64,000 bases of DNA, from NCBI RefSeq assembly GCF_002366715.1, contig NZ_DFBS01000008.1:62001-126000 (forward strand), in the 5' to 3' direction. The notes below the pieces were generated by a model. It saw nothing but the letters and a program-made list of their open reading frames with translations, ran no database searches and was not told the origin of the DNA. The position numbers and the translations under genes are program-made. Origin of the DNA: Halomonas sp. UBA3074. Lineage in GTDB: Bacteria > Pseudomonadota > Gammaproteobacteria > Pseudomonadales > Halomonadaceae. Position 1 is the stretch's first letter. Every line of letters begins with the position of its first letter. Shown in pieces: positions 9,311-17,780 of this stretch.

Positions 9311-12304
9311 ATGCCAGACGCGAACACTCGTAAAAATCGCCTACCCCGCCTACTTTTTAGAGGGTTGATTGGCTTGCTATTTATCATCCTGATCTGGGTG
9401 GCTGGCAGCTATTGGCTGCTAAATAGTCAGTGGTTGCCCGCACGCATTGCCCAGTTTGAGGGTATTGATATTCACTGGGAAAAAGGCGTCAGCCGCCACC
9501 CTGGCCGCTGGGAAGTAGAGGAGCTTTATCTTGCTCGCGAAGATGCCGCCCTACCTATTTCCATCGAAGCAGAACGCGCCACCCTTTCGCTTTCTCTTCT
9601 GGCACTGCTGCGCGGTGAATTACATATCGAGGCACTGGATGCCGAAGGCATCCGACGTTTAACCATCGGTGACACGGCGCTCGAAGCAGACGGCCGTTTA
9701 CAAATAGCCAAGACCACCTTGAGTCGTGACACCCTGGCGATCCCTGAGGTTTCACTCGCTATTACCAATGGTCGTTTAGTTCGCCTTAGTGATCAAGCCA
9801 CCCTGGTGCGTGACATTCATCTTGACGCAACAGCGACACTCGACTCAATAACCCTGGTCGACGCGGTAAGCGGCGAAATTAACCCCGATTTACTGGAAGC
9901 AGTTTCGGCACACTTTCAATTGGATGCCCAGGCAGATGCATGGGATGTCTTTATGCCCTACCTGGGTGCCCTGCCGTGGCTCACTCTGGAGGGGCGAGGC
10001 GCACTAACAGGGGCACTAACGTTAACAGCTGGCACACTGCAGCCTGATAGCGAACTCATTCTGGACGCACCTTTGCTGCGCTTGACCGTTGATGAGCAGC
10101 GGCTGCGAGCGCCGACTGACTCGCCGAACTGGCTAATCGCCGACAACCCACCACCCCACCATACCGCTACCGGCCAAGGTCAGGTTCGTTTAGCGGTTGA
10201 GAAAGAGCACCTGCATTTCTCGACACAGCTTGTCGATGTCGCGCTCGCGGACACACATCCTTACGCGGAGAATGCTGAGCTTCATCTCACGACCCAAATT
10301 TCCAACCAACGCCTGGATCAGCTCGACCTCCCTACGGCAGCAACACTGGCGTTACAGGGTGATATCACGCGCCTGGATATGCTCAATCGTTTCCTGGTAT
10401 TTGATAGCGAAGACGCCGGGGCTGAATCTGCTGTTAACCCTGCCGTTAACAGTGAAAATAACATCCACCTTTCCGGCCATGGTCAAATTGAGGCCTCGGC
10501 GAGCATTCGCCAATCGCGTCCTTATGATGCCCAACTGAACATTCAAGCGCCGGAACTCGCCGCCGATACGCTTGGCTTTATAGCCCAAGGAAGAGGCACG
10601 CTTAACGCCCAGCTAACGCCAGAGGAGATCATTGAGGCAACGCTCAGCTTTACCGATGCCACACTGCACCACCAAGAGCTTCAACTGCTTGCCAATGCCG
10701 ATATCAATATCGACGCCACCAGCCCCATTGATACTGAAACAGTACGTGAAGAGGCCTCAGCAACGCTAAGCTGGACAAGTGCGCGCCTACCGAATATCGC
10801 TGTTTTACAGACTTACTTAGAGACAGTTTTGCCAGACCCAGCGCCACTGCAGTTACTTAGCGGTCAAGCCGAAAGTCACGGTCAGCTTTCGATTGTTTCA
10901 GAACAGCTAAGCGGAGAGATACATTTAGCTGGCAACGGGCTTACTACGCGCTGGCAGCACGGTGATCAGGCGGGCGCTCTCACCAGTGATATGCAGCTGT
11001 TCCTACCCATTCAGCAGGCGGTGATGGATGGCTCGACGCTGGATATCAGCGGTACCCGGTTAAGTTGGCAGGTGGCCGACACCGACCAACCAAGCGAGCG
11101 TTTAGACAGTACCGTTGTGCTGTCCGACGGTCGTTTTCGACGACGCAATGACGAGCCTAGCGGCCAATTTACCCTGGCAGGAAGCGTGCATCAGCTCGGC
11201 TTTTTAAACACCTTCTTGCCTGACGCTCATGGGCTGGCCATCGCTGGTGAAGGCCAGCTGTTTGCCCAAGGCGCCTTTAGCGGTGACCGCTTGCTCGCCC
11301 CCACCCGGTTACGGGTCAATGCCGACCAGCTAGAAGTCGCGTTTTTAGACTATCTCGTCACCGGGCGAGGTGAGCTTACCGCTCAATTGGATAGCCCCGA
11401 GCAGGCCCAACTCTCGCTGGGCATTCCCCGCTTTGCATTAAAACGCCAAGACGATGACAGGCCGCACCTGGAGGGCCGGCATTTTGCCCTGACGACGCAA
11501 ACCGAACGCTTTAGCGACGTGCTCGAATCCCCTCAGCCCGAACACTTCACCACCCGCATAGCGCTACCCATTACCGAGGTGCCCGATTTCACTCGTTATA
11601 ATCACTACTTACCTGAAGGAGCGGGCATCACCTTACTGGGTGGGCAAGCCAGCCTTGAAAGCGAGTGGCTATTGGAAGGGCTAAATGCCCAGGGAGAAAT
11701 AACGCTGCGCGCCTTTGGCGCCGAGCTGGCGTTGCTGGATCAACAGCTTCGCGGCGATGTTCATCTGGACTTACACCTCACCGACGGCGATCTGGCAACG
11801 CGCCAATTTACTGCCGACAACTCCTTTTTGCGCTTTGACAATGTCTTCCGGCAAAGTGAGAACGGAACCCAGGATGCAGGCTGGTGGGTGCAGCTCTCCA
11901 TGGACGAGGCGGCATTGGCGTGGGAAGACCCTATTCGACTGGCCAGCCAGCTACGCTTAGAGATGCGCGACACGGGGTTGCTTGCACGGCTATTCCTAGC
12001 CCGCGCAAGGGACAGCGATTGGCTAGGACGCTTGTTGAATGTTCATGATATCGAAGGCACCGCTCAACTCGATATCAACGGCGAGCACATTCGCTTGCAG
12101 GATCTGACACTCACCGGTGGGCCGCTGTTGCTGCTTTCGGATATCGCGTTGGCCGACCGTACTGCCAACGGCGCACTCTACGCACGCCTTGGAATCCTCG
12201 GACTAGGCGTGGAACTTACCGATAGCGAACCCACCCTGCGAATTATTCAACCGCGACGCTGGTTTGAACAATGGCGGGAAGCAAGTCACTTGCTTAGCCC
12301 CTAA
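9311..12304 (+). CDS. AsmA-like periplasmic protein
   Basis: The 997-residue protein has one N-terminal hydrophobic segment (residues about 14-33, GLIGLLFIILIWVAGSYWLL) and then a long, repetitive, beta-rich region with many short strands of the type LxIxxxxLxxxGxL, the pattern of AsmA/TamB-like proteins that bridge the inner and outer membrane and are linked to lipid transport. The C-terminus (LTLTGGPLLLLSDIALADRTANGALYARL) resembles the closing domain of AsmA-type proteins. It is expected to be anchored in the inner membrane and to extend into the periplasm. It stands as a single gene ending at a hairpin before the convergent TRIC gene. The specific subfamily is uncertain. Confidence 0.7.
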   Translation: MPDANTRKNRLPRLLFRGLIGLLFIILIWVAGSYWLLNSQWLPARIAQFEGIDIHWEKGVSRHPGRWEVEELYLAREDAALPISIEAERATLSLSLLALLRGELHIEALDAEGIRRLTIGDTALEADGRLQIAKTTLSRDTLAIPEVSLAITNGRLVRLSDQATLVRDIHLDATATLDSITLVDAVSGEINPDLLEAVSAHFQLDAQADAWDVFMPYLGALPWLTLEGRGALTGALTLTAGTLQPDSELILDAPLLRLTVDEQRLRAPTDSPNWLIADNPPPHHTATGQGQVRLAVEKEHLHFSTQLVDVALADTHPYAENAELHLTTQISNQRLDQLDLPTAATLALQGDITRLDMLNRFLVFDSEDAGAESAVNPAVNSENNIHLSGHGQIEASASIRQSRPYDAQLNIQAPELAADTLGFIAQGRGTLNAQLTPEEIIEATLSFTDATLHHQELQLLANADINIDATSPIDTETVREEASATLSWTSARLPNIAVLQTYLETVLPDPAPLQLLSGQAESHGQLSIVSEQLSGEIHLAGNGLTTRWQHGDQAGALTSDMQLFLPIQQAVMDGSTLDISGTRLSWQVADTDQPSERLDSTVVLSDGRFRRRNDEPSGQFTLAGSVHQLGFLNTFLPDAHGLAIAGEGQLFAQGAFSGDRLLAPTRLRVNADQLEVAFLDYLVTGRGELTAQLDSPEQAQLSLGIPRFALKRQDDDRPHLEGRHFALTTQTERFSDVLESPQPEHFTTRIALPITEVPDFTRYNHYLPEGAGITLLGGQASLESEWLLEGLNAQGEITLRAFGAELALLDQQLRGDVHLDLHLTDGDLATRQFTADNSFLRFDNVFRQSENGTQDAGWWVQLSMDEAALAWEDPIRLASQLRLEMRDTGLLARLFLARARDSDWLGRLLNVHDIEGTAQLDINGEHIRLQDLTLTGGPLLLLSDIALADRTANGALYARLGILGLGVELTDSEPTLRIIQPRRWFEQWREASHLLSP

Positions 12305-12315
12305 GCGGCGAACCT

Positions 12316-12338
12316 AACGCTTAGCCGTTAGCGTTTTT
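12316..12338 (+). terminator. Intrinsic terminator of the AsmA-like gene
   Basis: AACGCT pairs with AGCGTT across an 8-base loop and is followed directly by a short T run. It overlaps the stop codon of the convergent TRIC gene. The stem is short (6 bp), so strength is uncertain. Confidence 0.5.
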
Positions 12339-13044
12339 CTCGCTGTCGGCGGATCATGCGTACACGCTCTTTGGCCTTTTGCGGCGTAGAGAGCGGTGCT
12401 GCCGCTTCTTCATGGCTTTTAGGAGGCACCGTGACCCAGGCAAATACCGGCAACGCCAGGTGCCAATGAATAGCGGCTAACCGCAGCCCGAGGGTAACAA
12501 TGAGCGAGGCGGCAATCGCGATTGTCAACGGCGCGTCCAGCGCATGCAGCGCGACATAAACGACGCCGCCAGCCATCGCCGCCGTGGCGTAAACCTCCTC
12601 GCGTAATACCATCGGCACTCGCTGGGCCAACACATCACGAATCATGCCACCGGCCACGCCGGTCATCATCCCCATCAACACCGCCACCATGCCCGACGTA
12701 CCCAGCAGCAGCGCTTTATGGGCACCGATAACGGTAAACAGCGCCAGCCCAAACGCATCGGCGATGGGCAGAAAGCCGCGCGACAGGCGATGGATATAGT
12801 GAAACCCCATCAACGAGACGCTCACGGTAGCCAGGATGACCCAGAGATAAGTCGGATCAGTCACCCAAAACACTGGCCGAACGCCTAACACTAAATCGCG
12901 CAGCGTGCCCCCGCCAATGCCAGTCACTGACGCCAGCACCAGCATACCGATCGGATCCATGCGCGAACGGCACGCCAAAATAACGCCCGACAGCGCAAAC
13001 ACGATGACACCCGCCATATCCAACCAGTAAACCACGCCCGACAC
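12328..13044 (-). CDS. TRIC cation channel family protein (YadS/YicG-like)
   Basis: This is a small, almost wholly membrane-embedded protein of about 238 residues with two copies of the TRIC-type glycine-rich motif, GIGGGTLRDLVLG and GVAGGMIRDVLAQ, one in each half of an internal duplication of three helices plus one. Prokaryotic relatives form trimeric potassium-permeable channels in the inner membrane. The start is chosen as the GTG at 13044 because AAGGAG lies six bases upstream; a longer frame reaching 13116 begins with residues that do not look like the family. The C-terminus is basic and polar (KAKERVRMIRRQREKR). Confidence 0.82.
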   Translation of the reverse strand: MSGVVYWLDMAGVIVFALSGVILACRSRMDPIGMLVLASVTGIGGGTLRDLVLGVRPVFWVTDPTYLWVILATVSVSLMGFHYIHRLSRGFLPIADAFGLALFTVIGAHKALLLGTSGMVAVLMGMMTGVAGGMIRDVLAQRVPMVLREEVYATAAMAGGVVYVALHALDAPLTIAIAASLIVTLGLRLAAIHWHLALPVFAWVTVPPKSHEEAAAPLSTPQKAKERVRMIRRQREKR

Positions 13045-13148
13045 TCGCTTCTCCTTGATGCTCACTAACGATAAAGGCTGGCAGGATAGCACCTCTCCCA
13101 ACATGCACGAGTGCAAAATTGATCACTTTTTAATCGCCATTCACATAT

Positions 13149-13188
13149 TTTGTAAGACATTGCCGACACTCTTTGTAAGACATTGCCG
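13149..13188. repeat. Two perfect 17-bp direct repeats upstream of vgrG
   Basis: TTTGTAAGACATTGCCG occurs at 13149-13165 and again at 13172-13188, a centre-to-centre spacing of 23 bases (roughly two helical turns). The pair lies in the intergenic region between the divergent TRIC gene and vgrG, where a regulator pair-site could sit. No known regulator motif was recognised. Confidence 0.6.
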
Positions 13189-13285
13189 TTAGATAACCAT
13201 CCGGGGTTGTCGTCCCTGACTAGGTCGTTATCCTGATCCTTTCTCATTTAACTTGGCTACGTTAGCGACTACTCCTGGAGGGGGC

Positions 13286-15358
13286 ATGGCACTCAGCACC
13301 GGACTGCACTTTACCGTGACGCTACCCGGCGTTGACGAGGTCGCCGTGATCGACTTCACCCATCGTGAAGCCCTCTCCCAGCCCTTCGAGCTGGCTCTGA
13401 ACCTGGCCAGCCGCGACGGTAGTCTCGATGCCGCCGAGTTACTCGACCGCGAGGCGAGCCTCACTATTTGGCAAGATGGCGAACCCCTGCGCCGGGTGCA
13501 CGGCATCATCAGCGAGTTTGGCAAGGGCGACCGAGGCCATCGCCGCACGTTTTATTTTCTGGTACTACGCCCCGCCCTATGGCGGCTTTCGCTACGCCAA
13601 AACTCGCGCATCTTCCAAAAAGTCGACCCGCTGACCATCATTAATACCCTCTGCGACGAGCGGGGCATTACTGATGTGGGCTTTGCGGTGAAACGTGAAC
13701 TCGCCGAGCGCGAATACTGCGTGCAGTACCGTGAAACCGACCTTGCTTTTATCGAACGCCTGGCCGCCGAAGAAGGCCTGTTCTACTTCCATGAATTTGC
13801 AGAGAGCAGCCACCGGCTGGTCTTCGCTGATGACCCTCAGGTACTGACCAATCTCGGCGAACGGCCTTACAATAGCCGCGCCGGTGGCACCGCCCTCGCC
13901 CGCCATCTGCATAAGCTAAGCCACACCGCTCGGGTCGCTGCCGCTTCAGCCACGCTAAAAGATTACAGCTTTAAAAATCCCGCCTATGCGCAGTTACATG
14001 AACATCTAGGCCGCGATGTAGAAGCGCATGGTCAGAACGCTGACTACGAACACTACGACTACCCCGGCCGCTATAAGCAAGATGCTTCCGGTAAGCCGTT
14101 TACGCGCATTCGTTTGGAACAACTACGTCGTGAAGCGCTCACCGCCAACGCCGAAAGCGACCTGCCCGAACTCGCCCCTGGCCTGCGCTTCACGCTGACC
14201 GACCACGACACCGACAGCCTAAACCGCGACTGGCAAGCCATTGAAGTCCATCACGTGGGTGAGCAGCCCCAAGCGCTAGAAGAGGATGGCGTGACGCAAG
14301 GCGACGCGGCCGGAATGACCCGCTACCACAACCAGGTCACGTTGATCCCCGGGGATACCCCATGGCGCACCACGCCCAACCCGAAACCCCGCGTCGATGG
14401 CCCGCAAGTCGCCTTCGTGGTCGGCCCGAAAGGCGAAGAGATTCACTGCGACGAACACGGCCGGGTCAAAGTCCAGTTCCCCTGGGACCGCTACGCAGAC
14501 CCAAATGATACCGCCAGTTGCTGGGTGCGGGTCGCCCAAGGTTGGGCAGGCGGCGGTTACGGCAGCATCGCCCCTCCGCGCATTGGGCATGAAGTCATCG
14601 TCTCATTCCTGGAAGGCGACCCGGACCAACCGCTGGTCACCGGTCGCACCTACCACGCAGTGAACACCGCGCCCTACCCACTGCCGGAACACAAGACCCG
14701 CACGGTGCTGCGTACCCAAAGCCATAAAGCCGAAGGCTTCAACGAGCTGCGCTTTGAAGACGAAGCAGGCGAGGAGCAAATCTGGCTACACGCCCAGAAA
14801 GATTTAGAGCTGTTAACCCTCAACGACCGCACCGAAGAGATCCGCCACGACAGCTTTTTAAAGGTCAAGAACGACCGCATCAGCGAGATCAATAACGACG
14901 ACCACCACACGGTGCACAGCAACCGCTTTGAGCACACCGAAGGCCAGCAGCACCTTACGGTAGACGGCACGCTGCATATCAAGGCTGGGCAGGCCTGGCT
15001 CAGTGAAAGCGGCCGCGAACTGCATATTAAGGCAGGCCACAAGGTGGTGCTGGAAGCCGGTAACGAACTCACCCTGAACGCAGGGGGCAGTTTTCTCAAG
15101 CTGGACGGCGGCGGCGTAACGATGGTCGGCCCCAAGGTACGTATCAATGCAGGCGGCAGCCCTGGCAATGGTTCCGGGCAGGCAGTGGAAGGCCCGCTGC
15201 TTCCAGGGCATGCGGTGGCGGAGGCGCATGAGCGAATCGATAATATTTCACAAGCTGCACTATTGAAGACCAACCTTAAGCTGCCAGAAGTATGCGAAGA
15301 GTGCTGGCAGAAAGCATTAGCTGAAGGCCAGAGCGCAATACCTAGGGAACAAGCATGA
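13286..15358 (+). CDS. vgrG: Type VI secretion spike protein VgrG
   Basis: The 690-residue protein shows the gp27-like base (LHFTVTLPGVDEVAVIDFTHREALSQPFEL; QYRETDLAFIERLAAEEGLFYFHE), the gp5-like OB region (GPKGEEIHCDEHGRVKVQFPWDR, WVRVAQGWAGGGYGSIAPPRIGHEVIVSFLEGDPDQPLVTGR) and the beta-helical needle ending in FLKLDGGGVTMVGPKVRINAGGSPG. A tail of about 50 residues (HERIDNISQAALLKTNLKLPEVCEECWQKAL) follows and is the expected docking site for the downstream adaptor and effector. The ATG at 13286 is preferred over an upstream in-frame ATG because GGAGGGGG lies just before it. No T6SS sheath, tube or baseplate gene is in the window, so this is an orphan vgrG cargo locus. Confidence 0.95.
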   Translation: MALSTGLHFTVTLPGVDEVAVIDFTHREALSQPFELALNLASRDGSLDAAELLDREASLTIWQDGEPLRRVHGIISEFGKGDRGHRRTFYFLVLRPALWRLSLRQNSRIFQKVDPLTIINTLCDERGITDVGFAVKRELAEREYCVQYRETDLAFIERLAAEEGLFYFHEFAESSHRLVFADDPQVLTNLGERPYNSRAGGTALARHLHKLSHTARVAAASATLKDYSFKNPAYAQLHEHLGRDVEAHGQNADYEHYDYPGRYKQDASGKPFTRIRLEQLRREALTANAESDLPELAPGLRFTLTDHDTDSLNRDWQAIEVHHVGEQPQALEEDGVTQGDAAGMTRYHNQVTLIPGDTPWRTTPNPKPRVDGPQVAFVVGPKGEEIHCDEHGRVKVQFPWDRYADPNDTASCWVRVAQGWAGGGYGSIAPPRIGHEVIVSFLEGDPDQPLVTGRTYHAVNTAPYPLPEHKTRTVLRTQSHKAEGFNELRFEDEAGEEQIWLHAQKDLELLTLNDRTEEIRHDSFLKVKNDRISEINNDDHHTVHSNRFEHTEGQQHLTVDGTLHIKAGQAWLSESGRELHIKAGHKVVLEAGNELTLNAGGSFLKLDGGGVTMVGPKVRINAGGSPGNGSGQAVEGPLLPGHAVAEAHERIDNISQAALLKTNLKLPEVCEECWQKALAEGQSAIPREQA

Positions 15359-16215
15359 AGACTGACACTCTTCCGCCATGGCAACGCTCCTCATCAGAAG
15401 CCTCTGAAATAGAGCGCTATGCCTTAATTGAGCTAGCTCACCTACCCGTAGCCGCACGAACGACTCTGTTTAATGAGCTGGTCCAAGACAGCCAGTATTG
15501 GCCGCTAATTAAAGATGAAAGCCAGCCCCATTTGCAGCGCGAAGGGCCATGGGTGTTACAGGTTAGACAAGACAAACTTGATAAACTGCTAACGCTTGAC
15601 GGCATCGTATGTGCTTTACAAGGCTGGATCGAGAGTCAACTTACCGGAACTGAACTAGCTAGCCATCTGGCCCCGGCCATGGCGGTGGAAAACCCGCAAA
15701 AGCAGCGCTCATTGCTACGGTTTTATCTCCCCGATGTCATTACCCAGTTGCATAAGGATGCGCTTGAGAATCCAACAAACGCACTGTTTTCAGGTGTTAC
15801 CCGCTGGTGGTATCGAGATGCAACATTAGGCTGGACGGCTCTTGAAGGGAAAGCCTTGCCAGAAAGTTTGCCCACATGGCAACTGACAGTAGATGAAGCC
15901 CGCTGGCAAACCCTACACGGTGAGCCGGAGGTTATGCAGTTGACCGCCGAGTTAGTCGATTTTTCACCGTCATTATTTGAAGGAATATGTCTTTGCGAGC
16001 GACCCCGTCAGGTGGCTAAAGCGCTAATGCAAGCCAATAACCATGGTTTAACCGCCATTGCCGACAAAAGAACCTTTGTTTATGTGCAATTAAGCCAGGG
16101 TAGTGACACTTGGTCATCAGAAGATATGCAAGGTCTTTTACAGCGCGCGTCTGGCGGTGAAGCCACGCTGGCTGATTTACTGACAACCACTTACCAGCAG
16201 GCTGAGGAGTGTTAG
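15355..16215 (+). CDS. DUF4123 domain T6SS effector adaptor
   Basis: The 286-residue protein matches the DUF4123 family (Tap/TEC adaptors), which load a specific effector onto its VgrG. Typical features are the early PLIKDESQPHLQREGPWVLQV segment and LLRFYLPDVITQLHKD, the counterpart of the family's LRFYDPRVL motif. Its ATGA start overlaps the vgrG stop by 4 bases, so the two are translationally coupled. The GTG of the first immunity-like copy lies within its last codons. The position between vgrG and the effector module is the usual one for an adaptor. Confidence 0.9.
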   Translation: MKTDTLPPWQRSSSEASEIERYALIELAHLPVAARTTLFNELVQDSQYWPLIKDESQPHLQREGPWVLQVRQDKLDKLLTLDGIVCALQGWIESQLTGTELASHLAPAMAVENPQKQRSLLRFYLPDVITQLHKDALENPTNALFSGVTRWWYRDATLGWTALEGKALPESLPTWQLTVDEARWQTLHGEPEVMQLTAELVDFSPSLFEGICLCERPRQVAKALMQANNHGLTAIADKRTFVYVQLSQGSDTWSSEDMQGLLQRASGGEATLADLLTTTYQQAEEC

Positions 16216-16667
16216 TTCGCTGGGCAATAAGCCGTTATATGCGTCTGATACCTGTTTGGCTTCAGGTTTCATTGACTGCCTTAGTCATTATATGGTTTGT
16301 CTAGGGCATGGTTTTTAATACATCAAAGAGTGGAAGCTTGGTCGGTTATAACCATACTGACCGACCTTTAGGAAGGTATTTTGTAGATGGTAATTATGGA
16401 GGAAATGGAGGCACAACCTGCTGTTGGTCTTTCCGTGGAGATACTATCGAAGTGGAATGGATTTTGAGTGTAACTGGAGAGCAGCATCGTCAGGGCTTAG
16501 AGATAGAAAGACATAGTTTAAACCTCTCTATGCCAGCCTATAGCCGAGACGATCAGTACTTGCATGTCCACTTTCTCCCTAACAATCAAGTCGAGCTTGC
16601 TTGGAGTCCAGACTTACAGTCTCCGCTTTCTGAGCGACTCCAAGATAAGCAACATAGCTATGAATAA
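16209..16667 (+). pseudogene. DUF3304-like putative immunity protein, copy 1, interrupted by an amber codon
   Basis: Reading from a GTG at 16209 gives an N-terminus nearly identical to copy 3 (LVRWAISRYMRLIPVWLQV), but codon 32 at 16302-16304 is TAG where copy 3 has TGG (Trp) at the same place in the membrane segment. After the stop the frame continues without a break from ATG 16308 to 16667 with the conserved GYNHTDRPLGRYFVDGNYGGN, GTTCCWSF and DDQYLHVHFLPNNQVELAW. The nucleotide match to copy 3 over the first 150 bases is very close, so duplication is recent. Either the copy is inactive or a shortened protein lacking the membrane anchor restarts at 16308; no good ribosome-binding site supports a restart. 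A sequencing error is not excluded. Confidence 0.8.
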
Positions 16668-16715
16668 TGATAATCACTGTGCGGAATTCATTATGAAAAA
16701 AAGGAATTATTTACC

Positions 16716-17210
16716 ATGTTAGTTCGCTGGGCAATAGGCCGCTACATGCGCCTCATACCTGTTTGGCTTCAGGTGTTGCTAGGCTCAATGATTACTGCAT
16801 GGCTAGCTTGGAGCATGCTTTTTAGCACATCAAAGAGTGGTTCTTTAATGGGTCACAATCTTACTGAGAGGCCTATTGGTAGTTTTTGGGTTGATGGTAA
16901 TTGGGGGGGTAATCTATCCGCCTATTCTGGAGGTTTATATACAGGAGGTGGCACCACCTGCTGTTGGTCTTTCCAAGGGGACACTGTCGAGGTGGTATGG
17001 ATACTAAGTAGGACGGGGGATCAGAAGCGCCAAGGGATAGAAGAAGAAAGGCACAGTATAATTCTACCTATGCCAGAACACGATCCAGAAGATCAGTATC
17101 TACACGTCCATTTCCTTTCCGACAATAAAGTGGATTTAGCATGGAGTGAGCATATTGGTTCGCCAAAATTTGAGCAATATCACAGCTATGTAGTCGGCCA
17201 TGATGATTAA
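16716..17210 (+). CDS. DUF3304-like putative T6SS immunity protein, copy 2
   Basis: The 164-residue protein has an N-terminal membrane anchor (residues about 14-36, PVWLQVLLGSMITAWLAWSMLF) after a basic start, and a C-terminal domain with DGNWGGN, GGGTTCCWSFQGD and DQYLHVHFLSDNKVDLAW. The paired cysteines and glycine-rich core resemble DUF3304, a family often found next to DUF2235/Tle1 effectors. Periplasmic exposure from an inner-membrane anchor fits protection against a lipase acting from the periplasm. It differs from copies 1 and 3 by about eleven extra residues before the CCW motif. AAGGAA lies upstream of the ATG. Base composition is clearly more AT-rich than the flanking core genes. 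The immunity role is inferred from context. Confidence 0.72.
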   Translation: MLVRWAIGRYMRLIPVWLQVLLGSMITAWLAWSMLFSTSKSGSLMGHNLTERPIGSFWVDGNWGGNLSAYSGGLYTGGGTTCCWSFQGDTVEVVWILSRTGDQKRQGIEEERHSIILPMPEHDPEDQYLHVHFLSDNKVDLAWSEHIGSPKFEQYHSYVVGHDD

Positions 17211-17318
17211 AACAGCATCAAACTATCTATTTTGCGTAATTTTTAGTTCCCAGCATTTAAAAGCAAGCCTACCACCGATAAAAAATCGGTGCTTAATAGC
17301 TATAGGAGCAAGTGTCAT

Positions 17319-17780
17319 ATGTTAGCACGCTGGGCAATAAGCCGCTATATGCGTCTGATACCTGTTTGGCTTCAGGTTTCGTTGGCTGCCTTAGTAATTA
17401 TATGGCTTGTCTGGGGCATGGTTTTTAATACATCAAAGAGTGGAAGCTTAGTCGGTTACAACCATACTGACCGACCTCTTTTTCGATATTTTGTTGATGG
17501 CAACTATGGAGGGAATGGCGGAACCACTTGCTGTTGGTCTTTCGAAGGAGATAGCGTCGAGGTGGTGTGGGTTCTGGATGTTACTCCCGAAGATATCGAA
17601 GCAGGATTAGAAGAGGAGGAGCATCGGGTCACTTTAAAAATGCCAGAATATAGTCGAGATGATCAGTATCTTCACGTGCATTTTCTGCCTGATAACCGAG
17701 TTGATTTGATATGGAGTCACAACATTAGGTCTCCAAAACTAGACCAGTATCGCAGAGCAGGGGATGAACGCAATGAATGA
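17319..17780 (+). CDS. DUF3304-like putative T6SS immunity protein, copy 3
   Basis: The protein is about 153 residues long from the ATG at 17319, chosen because TAGGAG precedes it and because the sequence then aligns with the starts of copies 1 and 2; an upstream in-frame ATG at 17289 would add ten unrelated residues. It has the membrane anchor (VWLQVSLAALVIIWLVWGMVF), then GYNHTDRPLFRYFVDGNYGGN, GTTCCWSFEGD and DDQYLHVHFLPDNRVDLIW. It is the intact twin of the broken copy 1. Its last 17 bases overlap the start of the effector gene, so it is translated immediately before the toxin. One sampled 60-base line is 42 percent GC, well below neighbouring core genes, as expected of an acquired module. 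Confidence 0.74.
   Translation: MLARWAISRYMRLIPVWLQVSLAALVIIWLVWGMVFNTSKSGSLVGYNHTDRPLFRYFVDGNYGGNGGTTCCWSFEGDSVEVVWVLDVTPEDIEAGLEEEEHRVTLKMPEYSRDDQYLHVHFLPDNRVDLIWSHNIRSPKLDQYRRAGDERNE

Noticed and set aside
14674..15384. A 236-codon open frame antisense to the end of vgrG
   Set aside because: It is rich in Ser, Pro and Cys with no domain, typical of the reverse complement of a GC-rich gene; the vgrG needle domain is certain.
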